DNA of 64,000 bases from positions 41,264 to 105,263 of the forward strand of contig NZ_MVOC01000076.1 of NCBI RefSeq assembly GCF_002043095.1, read 5' to 3'. Positions within the stretch are counted from its first letter, which is position 1; each line of letters opens with the position of its first letter. This DNA comes from Mycobacterium sp. AT1. Lineage in GTDB: Bacteria > Actinomycetota > Actinomycetes > Mycobacteriales > Mycobacteriaceae. Under the pieces are notes generated by a model. It made no database searches. It was not told where the DNA came from and worked only from the letters and a program-made list of their open reading frames with translations. The translations under genes were made by a program, and so were the position numbers. Below are positions 52,094 to 59,375 of the stretch, in pieces.

Positions 52094-53374
52094 ATGACGG
52101 ACATTCAGGAAGCCGACCTCACGGAGGTCGCGATGGTTCCCAGGGCCACGGCGTTCGGATCGCGGCCGAATGCCGCGCAGGAGGCCCGCCGGCTCGGCGT
52201 TCCGGTGCTCGACGTCGTGATCCCGGTCTACAACGAGCAGGCCGCGCTCGCCGACTCGGTGCGCAGGCTGCACCGCTACCTGAGCGAGAGCTTCCCGTAC
52301 CAGGTGCGGATCACCATCGCCGACAACGCCAGCATCGACGAGACCCCCCGCATCGCCGCGGAGTTGGCGGAGGAACTCGACGGCGTCCGCGCGGTGCGGT
52401 TGGAGGAGAAGGGCCGCGGCCGCGCACTGCACCACGTCTGGTCGCACTCCGACGCCATGGTGCTGGCCTACATGGACGTCGACCTGTCGACGGACCTGGC
52501 TGCGGTAAGCCCGCTCGTCGCCCCGCTCATCTCCGGGCACTCGGATCTGTCGATCGGCACCCGGCTCGGTCGCGGGTCACGCGTCGTGCGCGGGCCCAAG
52601 CGCGAGTTCATCTCGCGCTGCTACAACCTGATCCTGAGGTCGACGCTGCACGCTCGGTTCTCCGACGCTCAGTGTGGATTCAAGGCGATTCGCGCCGACG
52701 TCGCGCACCGGTTGCTGCCGCACGTCGCCGACACCGGCTGGTTCTTCGACACCGAACTGCTGGTGCTGGCGGAGCGCAGCGGCCTGCGCATCCACGAGGT
52801 TCCGGTCGACTGGGTCGACGACCCCGACAGCCGGGTGGACATCATCGCGACGGCCACCGCGGACCTGAAGGGCGTGGGCCGGCTGCTGCGAGGCTTCGCC
52901 AGCGGTTCGATCCCAGTGAATGCCATTGCGGCGCAACTGGCTCCGTCGCAGTCATCGGCTGCCGCGCCCAATTCGCTGTTCCGCCAGGTGGTGCGGTTCG
53001 GTGCGGTCGGCGTGCTGTCGACCGTGGCCTACCTGCTGTTGTTCATGGTGCTTCATCCGTTGATCGGCGCCCAAGTGGCGAACTTCGTGGCGCTGCTGGT
53101 GACGGCGATCGCCAACACCGCGGCCAACCGCAGGTTCACGTTCGGCGTCACCAGCAGCGCGACGAAGGCGGCCCGCCACCACGTCGAGGGGCTCATCGTC
53201 TTCGGCATCGCCCTGGCGATCACCAGCGGCGCGTTGGCAGGCCTGCACGCCTTCGTCGACCAACCTCACCGCATGCTCGAACTCTCCGTGCTGGTGCTGG
53301 CCAATTTGTTGGCCACCGCCGTCCGCTTCGTCCTGTTGCGCGGCTGGGTGTTTCACCCCCGCCGGACGCACTGA
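52094..53374 (+). CDS. Bifunctional GT2 glycosyltransferase/GtrA-family membrane protein (YkcC-like)
   Basis: 426 residues. The N-terminal GT-A domain (about 35-270) shows DVVIPVYNEQAALADSV, IADNASIDETP, the DxD-type MDVDLSTDL, and SIGTRLGRGS. The C-terminal 130 residues are a four-helix GtrA domain (FGAVGVLSTVAYLLLFMVLHPLIG, ANTAANRRFTFG). The expected reaction is making a polyprenyl-phosphate sugar (dolichol-phosphate-mannose-synthase type) on the inner membrane face, with GtrA aiding its translocation. It lies between two GT39 genes, the probable users of the product. Confidence 0.92.
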   Translation: MTDIQEADLTEVAMVPRATAFGSRPNAAQEARRLGVPVLDVVIPVYNEQAALADSVRRLHRYLSESFPYQVRITIADNASIDETPRIAAELAEELDGVRAVRLEEKGRGRALHHVWSHSDAMVLAYMDVDLSTDLAAVSPLVAPLISGHSDLSIGTRLGRGSRVVRGPKREFISRCYNLILRSTLHARFSDAQCGFKAIRADVAHRLLPHVADTGWFFDTELLVLAERSGLRIHEVPVDWVDDPDSRVDIIATATADLKGVGRLLRGFASGSIPVNAIAAQLAPSQSSAAAPNSLFRQVVRFGAVGVLSTVAYLLLFMVLHPLIGAQVANFVALLVTAIANTAANRRFTFGVTSSATKAARHHVEGLIVFGIALAITSGALAGLHAFVDQPHRMLELSVLVLANLLATAVRFVLLRGWVFHPRRTH

Positions 53375-53399
53375 CCCCACTGACAACGAGGATTTCACC

Positions 53400-55307
53400 G
53401 TGACACTCACTGCCGAAGACGTGCAACCGGACGTCGTCGTCCACGAATCGGCTGCGGCCGATCCGCGCTGGACGCGCCCCGCGTTCTGGGCGCTGCTGGT
53501 GGGCACCGGTGTGCTCTACCTGTGGGGCCTCGGTTCGTCGGGCTGGGCCAACAGCTACTACGCCGCCGCCGCTCAAGCCGGCACCCAGGATTGGAAGGCG
53601 TGGCTGTTCGGCTCGATGGACGCCGGCAATTCGATCACGGTGGACAAGCCGCCCGCCGCGATGTGGGTAATGGGCTTGTCGGGCAGGCTGTTCGGCTTCA
53701 ACGAGTTCACCATGCTGCTGCCCGAGGCGTTGATGGGCGTCGGCGCCGTTGCGATGCTGTACCTCACCGTGAAGCGCACCAGCGGGCCGTCCGCGGGCCT
53801 GATCGCCGGCCTGGTGCTGGCGCTGACCCCGGTGGCGACACTGATGTTCCGCTACAACAACCCCGACGCGCTGCTGGTGCTGTTGCTGATCGTCGCGGCG
53901 TACTGCACCGTGCGGGCCGTCGAGGCGGACACCGTACGCCGGATGACGATGTGGATGGCGTGGACGGGGTGTGCGATCGGCTTCGCCTTTCTGACGAAGA
54001 TGCTGCAGGCCGTCCTCGTCGTGCCGGGCCTGGCGGTGGCCGTGCTGGTCGCGGCGCCGTTCGGAGTGTGGAAGCGGCTTGGCGCGTTGCTCGTCGGCGG
54101 TGCGACGATGATCGTGTCGGCCGGCTGGTACATCGCGATGGTCAGTGTGTGGCCCGCCGATTCCCGGCCCTACATCGCCGGCTCGACCGACAACAGCTTG
54201 CTGCAGTTGGCCTTTGGCTACAACGGCATCGAACGCATCGCAGGAAACGAGGGTGGCGGACCCGGTGGCGGAGGCCCAGGACCGGGACACGGACCCGGCG
54301 GTGGCGGCATGAACTTGTTCTTCGGCGGCGACCCTGGCATCGGCCGACTGTTTGGCGCTTCGATGGGCGTCGAGGCGTCCTGGCTGTTGCCCGCGGCACT
54401 CATCGGTTTGGTCGCAGGACTGTGGCTGACCCTGCGTACACCGCGCGCCGACCGGGTCCGGGCCGGCCTGTTGCTCTGGGGCGGTTGGCTTCTGGTGACC
54501 GGTGTGGTGTTCAGCTTCATGGCGGGCACCGTGCATCCGTACTACAACGTCGCGCTCGCACCCGCGGTCGCCGCGCTGGTGGGCATCGCCATCGCACAGC
54601 TCGTCGCGCGTCGCGAATCGTGGCTTCCCCGCGTCGTCCTCGCGGTGATGCTGCTGGCCACCGGGGTGTGGTCCTTCGCGCTGCTGAACCGGACTCCCGA
54701 GTGGTGGCCGGCGATCCGCTGGGCCGTGCTCGTCGGTTCGGTGGTGCTGGCGCTGCTGCTCGTCGTCCGGGCACACCGTCTCGGCAAGGCCACCGTGGCC
54801 GTCGTGGCGGCGACGGTCGTCGTCGGCCTCGGTGGCCCGGCGGCGTTCTCGATCTACAACGCAGCCAGCGCGCACAACGGTCCCGGCACGATGTCGGGCC
54901 CGCAGAAGGCGGGTGGCTTCGGCTTCGGCGGCCCCGGCAAGGGTGCACCCGGCATGCCGGGACGCGCCGACGGCCCACAGTTGGAGGCGCTTCTCAAGAG
55001 TGCGGACAATCGTTGGGCCGCAGCGGGTATCGGTTCGATGTCGGTGAGCGATCTAGAGCTCAAGACCGGCACGTCGCTGATGTCCATCGGCGGGTTCGCC
55101 GGCGGCGACCCGTCACCGACGCTGGCGCAGTTCCAGCAGTACGTCGCCGACGGACAGGTCCGGTACTTCCTTGCCGACTCGGGCCGCGGCGGCCCCTTCG
55201 GGCATCGCGCAGGCGCGGCTGCGGACATCACCGCGTGGGTCGAGAAGACGTTCACCAAGACCGAAGTCGACGGTGCGACGGTCTACGACCTGCAGTCACC
55301 GGCATAA
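53400..55307 (+). CDS. GT39-family membrane glycosyltransferase (ArnT/YkcB-like), second copy
   Basis: 635 residues from GTG 53400 (GAGG about 10 bp upstream), 26 bp after the GT2-GtrA gene. It is collinear with the protein at 50149: NSYYAAAAQAG, VDKPPAAMWVMGLSGRLFG, NNPDALLVLLLI, and HPYYNVALAPAVA. Two Gly/Pro-rich inserts (around residues 280-305, PGGGGPGPGHGPGGGG, and about 500-520, GGFGFGGPGKGAPG) exceed those of the first copy. The C-terminal YkcA/B domain (MSIGGFAGGDPSPTLAQF) is conserved. A different acceptor or sugar from the first copy is possible. Confidence 0.9.
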   Translation: MTLTAEDVQPDVVVHESAAADPRWTRPAFWALLVGTGVLYLWGLGSSGWANSYYAAAAQAGTQDWKAWLFGSMDAGNSITVDKPPAAMWVMGLSGRLFGFNEFTMLLPEALMGVGAVAMLYLTVKRTSGPSAGLIAGLVLALTPVATLMFRYNNPDALLVLLLIVAAYCTVRAVEADTVRRMTMWMAWTGCAIGFAFLTKMLQAVLVVPGLAVAVLVAAPFGVWKRLGALLVGGATMIVSAGWYIAMVSVWPADSRPYIAGSTDNSLLQLAFGYNGIERIAGNEGGGPGGGGPGPGHGPGGGGMNLFFGGDPGIGRLFGASMGVEASWLLPAALIGLVAGLWLTLRTPRADRVRAGLLLWGGWLLVTGVVFSFMAGTVHPYYNVALAPAVAALVGIAIAQLVARRESWLPRVVLAVMLLATGVWSFALLNRTPEWWPAIRWAVLVGSVVLALLLVVRAHRLGKATVAVVAATVVVGLGGPAAFSIYNAASAHNGPGTMSGPQKAGGFGFGGPGKGAPGMPGRADGPQLEALLKSADNRWAAAGIGSMSVSDLELKTGTSLMSIGGFAGGDPSPTLAQFQQYVADGQVRYFLADSGRGGPFGHRAGAAADITAWVEKTFTKTEVDGATVYDLQSPA

Positions 55308-55324
55308 GGCCGCTTGGTTCTCGC

Positions 55325-55358
55325 CGAGTGTGAATCCCCGTCGCGGGATTCACACTCG
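55325..55358. terminator. Bidirectional terminator-like palindrome
   Basis: CGAGTGTGAATCCC (55325-55338) and GGGATTCACACTCG (55345-55358) are perfectly complementary 14-bp arms around a 6-bp loop. It lies between the convergent GT39 and sulfotransferase genes. There is no T-tract, as is common in mycobacteria. Unlike the three-copy nested repeat, it has a different sequence and a single stem. Confidence 0.6.
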
Positions 55359-55374
55359 AGGCCGTGCCGAGGCG

Positions 55375-56619
55375 TCAGGACAGGAAGCGCTCGGTGTACG
55401 GCGCGAAGCGCTCGCGGACGTTCGACTCGTCGAGCCCGAACATCTCGCATGACGTCGCCACCCGACCGAGTCGATTGCGTTGGTGGCCAGCGAGATACTC
55501 CGTCACCGCCGCCCGCGAGACGTCGGTCACCGGCTCACCGGCCAAGGCATGGATCCGTTCGGTGACGCCGAGTTCGTCGGCCATGAAGTCGTCGAAGCGC
55601 ACGTCGACCGAGCGGTCGGGTCCGATGGTCCCGCGGTCGCGCATGAACACCGACAGCATCGAGTCGAGCCGGTCGACCCACGACGCCGCAATGCGCTCGA
55701 CGGGCACCCGGCTGCGGTGCATGCGCGCCGAGTAGGTCACCATCGCGATCATCGACAGCACCACCGGCAGGGGATCGCGGTGCGTGCACACGACGACGGC
55801 GCCAGGGAACACCTTGTCCAACACGGTCAGCTGCTCGAGATGCTGCGGCGACTTGAGCAGCCACCGCCGCCCGCCGCGCAGGAACTGCAGCGCCTTGAGT
55901 TGGGTGGCCAGGTATTCGTAGTGCGGTGTCTGATCGTGCGACAGGTAGTGGTCGCGCCAGCGCGGTGCCTCGCAGAGGGTCTCCATCAGCATGGTGGAGA
56001 CGTCGTTGGCGAGCAGCTGAATCTCTTCGTGTACGTGGTCGGTGGTCATCTCGTGCATGAGGGGGAAGTGCGGCATGACGAGGTTCATCACATCGACGGC
56101 CATGTCCATCCGGCTGCGCCGCGGGTCCGGCTCGATGCCGGCCTCGGACGCCAACGGAAACGGTTCGACGCCTTCCCAATACGGCAACGTCCGGAAGGTC
56201 GGGCCGGCTCCCAACAGGTTGTGCAGATGTGTCGTGCCCGTGCGGGGGAGGCCCACGATGACGACGGGCGGTTCCAACTCGACGTCGTGGATCTCGGGGT
56301 GCCTGGTCAGCAGATCGGTCAGCAACAACCGGTTCTTCAGCACCTGCAGCAACTGGCCGTAGAAGTTGACGACGCCCACTTGGGTGAGGCCGTCGACGTC
56401 GCGGACGTCGGCCAGATAGAGCTCGAGACGTTCCCGGTAGTCGTCGGCGCCGAAGTCGTCGAGCCCGGTGTCGGCCATTGCCTTGGCGTGCAGGGCATTC
56501 GAGTCAAGGTGACAGACGGGCGCCAAGGACGCGATCATGTCACGCATCCGATCGGCCTCGGGGGTGAATCGCGGCTCGGCGAGGTCGTCGAGATGGACTG
56601 TGGCGTCGGTCACACCCAT
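55375..56619 (-). CDS. PAPS-dependent sulfotransferase family protein
   Basis: 414 residues. GLPRTGTTHL is the 5'-phosphosulfate-binding loop, and the 3'-phosphate-binding strand is seen as VVVCTHRDPLPVVLSMIAM with the usual Arg and Ser. LLKSPQHLEQL precedes it. It matches the large Sulfotransferase_3-type family common in mycobacteria, which sulfates lipids or glycolipids. The PAPS donor would come from CysD/CysNC encoded 3 kb away. It is divergent from a TetR gene with a 22-bp gap. Confidence 0.9.
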   Translation of the reverse strand: MGVTDATVHLDDLAEPRFTPEADRMRDMIASLAPVCHLDSNALHAKAMADTGLDDFGADDYRERLELYLADVRDVDGLTQVGVVNFYGQLLQVLKNRLLLTDLLTRHPEIHDVELEPPVVIVGLPRTGTTHLHNLLGAGPTFRTLPYWEGVEPFPLASEAGIEPDPRRSRMDMAVDVMNLVMPHFPLMHEMTTDHVHEEIQLLANDVSTMLMETLCEAPRWRDHYLSHDQTPHYEYLATQLKALQFLRGGRRWLLKSPQHLEQLTVLDKVFPGAVVVCTHRDPLPVVLSMIAMVTYSARMHRSRVPVERIAASWVDRLDSMLSVFMRDRGTIGPDRSVDVRFDDFMADELGVTERIHALAGEPVTDVSRAAVTEYLAGHQRNRLGRVATSCEMFGLDESNVRERFAPYTERFLS

Positions 56620-56624
56620 TTATG

Positions 56625-56642
56625 TTACTGTGCGTTCCGTAA
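56625..56642. promoter_or_regulatory. Candidate TetR operator between sulfotransferase and TetR genes
   Basis: TTACTGTGCGTTCCGTAA is an 18-bp imperfect palindrome (6 of 9 pairs, form TTAC-G--CG--C-GTAA). It fills most of the 22-bp divergent gap and its last base is the A of the TetR start codon. Binding would block both genes. Confidence 0.45.
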
Positions 56643-57217
56643 TGACGACGGACTTTGGCCGACCGCGCGACCCGCGCATCGTCGGGGCCGTGCTCGAGGC
56701 CACGGTGGCGCTCCTCGGGGAGACGGGCTACGTCGAGCTGTCGGTCGACGCGATCGCCAAACGGGCCGGCACCAGCAAGCCGGCCATCTACCGACGCTGG
56801 CCAAGCAAGGCGCATCTAGTCCACGAGGCGGTCTTCCCGCTCGGTGAGGCCACCGAACTGCCCGACACCGGCTCCCTGGCAGGCGACGTCCGCGCCATGG
56901 TCCGGCGCAGCGCCGACGTGCTTACCACCCCCGCGGCCGGGGCTGCACTCACAGGACTGGTGGGCGAGCTTGCCGCCGACCCGACTCTGCATGCCGCTCT
57001 GCTGCAACGCTTCTCGGGAATCCTGTCCCAGGGCTTGGCGGACCGGCTCGCCGACGCCGTCACGCGCGGTGAAGTCCGGCCGGACGCCTCTGCGGACGAA
57101 CTCGTCGAAGCCGTCGCCGGCATCACCTTCTTTGCGCTGCTCACCCATGGGCCCGCGCTCGACGACGCATGGGTGGACCGAACCGCCACCCTCATCACGA
57201 GAGGCATCAGCACATGA
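56642..57217 (+). CDS. TetR-family regulator
   Basis: 191 residues from ATG 56642; no ribosome-binding site fits in the short gap, so the mRNA may be leaderless. The helix-turn-helix (about 12-58) reads LEATVALLGETGYVELSVDAIAKRAGTSKPAIYRRWPSK in two parts; the IYRRWPSK ending is that of the AcrR-like actinobacterial group. A C-terminal TetR_C domain (GLVGELAADPTLHAALLQRF) follows. It overlaps the DUF1214 gene by ATGA. It probably controls that gene and the divergent sulfotransferase. Confidence 0.9.
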   Translation: MTTDFGRPRDPRIVGAVLEATVALLGETGYVELSVDAIAKRAGTSKPAIYRRWPSKAHLVHEAVFPLGEATELPDTGSLAGDVRAMVRRSADVLTTPAAGAALTGLVGELAADPTLHAALLQRFSGILSQGLADRLADAVTRGEVRPDASADELVEAVAGITFFALLTHGPALDDAWVDRTATLITRGIST

Positions 57218-58320
57218 CCACGCACGAGTCGACCACCGCCTGGCGCGAGCTCTTGGAGACGCTGGGTGGTCTCGACGCCTCGTTCCTCGCAGGCGACCGC
57301 GCCGTCGCCGACGACCGGCACGTCGCCGACGGGTACCGCATGTTGGCGACGACGCTCGGAGTCGCGTTCGACACCTACCTGTTCGCCGACCCCAGTCGAC
57401 CCACCTGGGTGGAGATCAACACGCCCGTTCGGCCCGACCGTCGATGGGGCGGCGACAACACCGACGCCTACTACCTCGTGTGCCCGGTCGACCCGACCCG
57501 GCGCTACCGAATCAGCGGCAATCGTGGCGACAGCGTGTACTTCTCGGTGACCGCTTACAACGAGCCGTCGCCGGGCGCCTGGTCGGACAGGATCGTCGCG
57601 CTGGTCCGCGACGACGACCTCGAACTGGACGCCGACGGAAACTTCTCCTTCGAGATCGGGCCGACGCCGGACGCGGCGGTGTTGATGACGCGTGACTATC
57701 AGGCCGACCCGCGGACCGGCCGACCGGTCGAGTGGCGCATCGAGGCACTCGACGAACCCGACCGCTTCCGTCACGGCGATGCCGAAACCGCGGCAGCGCT
57801 GCGGGCCAGTGCGGCCTGGATGCGGACGATGTTCGCGATCGTGCCTCTGGCCGTTGGCATGCGAAACGACGACGCCCGCAGCCTCGGACACGAAACGGCG
57901 CATGCGGCAAACGAATTCGCTGAGCCCTATCAGGTGCTCGACGCCAACTTCGGGTGGTCTGCCCGCGATTCCTGCTACTCGTATGGCAGCTTCGTGCTCG
58001 CCGACGACGAGGCGCTGGTGATCACTCATCGGCCGCCCGCCTGCCGGTTCTGGAATCTGGTGGTGTGGAACCGGTTCATGGCCACTCCCGGGGTGGCCGA
58101 CGCGCGCAGTTCGGTCAACGGCCACACCGCGGTGCCCAACGCGGACGGCTCGGTGACCATCGTGGTGTCCAAGGGTGTGACGGCCCATCCGAACTCGCTG
58201 ACCACCCTGGACTACCCGCTCGGCAACCTGGCGTTCCGGTGGTTCCTGGTGGACGCTGTGCCGGTGCGGCCGGTAGCGCGCCTGGTCAAGGCGTCGGACG
58301 CGCCGACGACGGTGGATTAG
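57214..58320 (+). CDS. DUF1214-family protein of unknown function
   Basis: 368 residues from ATG 57214, coupled to the TetR gene. The C-terminal half has the DUF1214 pattern (LVITHRPPACRFWNLVVWNRFM, GHTAVPNADGSVTIVVSKG, LTTLDYPLGNLAFRWFLVDAVPVRPVARLV). The N-terminal half resembles the accompanying all-beta domain (YYLVCPVDPTRRYRISGNRGDSVYFSVTAYN). No signal peptide was seen. Neither domain has an assigned activity. The context (TetR and a divergent sulfotransferase) hints at an envelope or lipid role, but that is an inference. Confidence 0.85.
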   Translation: MTTHESTTAWRELLETLGGLDASFLAGDRAVADDRHVADGYRMLATTLGVAFDTYLFADPSRPTWVEINTPVRPDRRWGGDNTDAYYLVCPVDPTRRYRISGNRGDSVYFSVTAYNEPSPGAWSDRIVALVRDDDLELDADGNFSFEIGPTPDAAVLMTRDYQADPRTGRPVEWRIEALDEPDRFRHGDAETAAALRASAAWMRTMFAIVPLAVGMRNDDARSLGHETAHAANEFAEPYQVLDANFGWSARDSCYSYGSFVLADDEALVITHRPPACRFWNLVVWNRFMATPGVADARSSVNGHTAVPNADGSVTIVVSKGVTAHPNSLTTLDYPLGNLAFRWFLVDAVPVRPVARLVKASDAPTTVD

Positions 58321-58390
58321 CGCGTCCTCGTCGTTGACATGCCGCGCGAACGCCGGTTACATTCCTGGGCATGGTTGTAATTCTGGTTAA

Positions 58391-58412
58391 CTTCACCAAC
58401 TTAGTGGTGAAG
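58391..58412. promoter_or_regulatory. Inverted repeat overlapping the cysD ribosome-binding site
   Basis: CTTCACCA-ACTTAG-TGGTGAAG is a perfect repeat with 8-bp arms, ending 2 bp before the cysD start codon. The right arm contains the likely Shine-Dalgarno sequence (GGTGAAGG). It could be a regulator site or, as RNA, a hairpin masking the ribosome-binding site. The stretch is AT-rich compared with the surroundings. Confidence 0.5.
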
Positions 58413-58414
58413 GC

Positions 58415-59344
58415 ATGACCGCGGCGCAGGAGCTCGACCGGACGGCGGGCAAGTACGAGCTCAGCCACCTGCGGTCGCTGGAGGCCGAGGCGATTCACAT
58501 CATTCGTGAGGTCGCCGCCGAGCTCGAGAAGCCGGTCCTGCTGTTCTCTGGCGGCAAGGACTCGATCGTCATGCTTCACCTGGCGCTCAAGGCCTTCCGG
58601 CCCGGCCGGCTGCCGTTTCCCGTGATGCACGTCGACACCGGGCACAACTTCGACGAGGTGCTGGCCGTTCGGGACGAACTGGTCGAGAAGTCTGGCGTCC
58701 GGCTCGTCGTGGCCAAGGTGCAGGACGACATCGACGCGGGACGGGTCGTCGAGACCATCCCGTCGCGCAACCCGATGCAGACGTTCACGCTGCTGCGGGC
58801 GATCCGAGAGAACAAGTTCGACGCCGCCTTCGGGGGAGCGCGTCGCGACGAGGAGAAGGCACGGGCCAAGGAGCGCGTGTTCAGCTTCCGCGACGAGTTC
58901 GGACAGTGGGACCCCAAGGCGCAGCGGCCCGAACTGTGGAACCTGTACAACGGTCGCCATCACAAGGGGGAGCACATCAGGGCGTTCCCGATCTCCAACT
59001 GGACCGAGTTCGACATCTGGTCCTACATCGGCGCCGAGAAGATCACGCTGCCGTCGATCTACTACGCGCACGAACGTGAAGTCTTCGAGCGCGACGGAAT
59101 GTTGTTGGCGGTTCACAAGTACCTGCAGCCCCGCAAGGACGAGAAGGTGATCGAGAAGGTCGTGCGATTCCGCACGGTCGGCGACGTCACGTGCACCGGC
59201 TGCGTGGAATCCACCGCGCGCACGGTCTCCGAGGTGATCGCCGAGACCGCGGTCTCGCGGCTGACCGAACGTGGTGCCACGCGCGCCGACGACCGGATCT
59301 CCGAAGCGGGGATGGAAGACCGCAAGCGCGAGGGCTATTTCTGA
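58415..59344 (+). CDS. cysD: Sulfate adenylyltransferase subunit 2 (CysD)
   Basis: 309 residues of the PAPS-reductase/PP-loop ATPase fold. LLFSGGKDSIVML is the PP-loop (SGGxDS), followed by VDTGHNFDEVLAVRD, IPSRNPMQTFTLLRAI and AAFGGARRDEEKARAKERVFS. FPISNWTEFDIWSYI and CTGCVESTARTV close the protein. It forms adenosine 5'-phosphosulfate from ATP and sulfate, driven by the GTPase CysN. First gene of cysD-cysNC-cysQ. ATG 58415 is preceded directly by an inverted repeat. Confidence 0.96.
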   Translation: MTAAQELDRTAGKYELSHLRSLEAEAIHIIREVAAELEKPVLLFSGGKDSIVMLHLALKAFRPGRLPFPVMHVDTGHNFDEVLAVRDELVEKSGVRLVVAKVQDDIDAGRVVETIPSRNPMQTFTLLRAIRENKFDAAFGGARRDEEKARAKERVFSFRDEFGQWDPKAQRPELWNLYNGRHHKGEHIRAFPISNWTEFDIWSYIGAEKITLPSIYYAHEREVFERDGMLLAVHKYLQPRKDEKVIEKVVRFRTVGDVTCTGCVESTARTVSEVIAETAVSRLTERGATRADDRISEAGMEDRKREGYF

Positions 59345-59375
59345 TGGGGCGAGCGAAGCGACGGGGGAAATAGAC

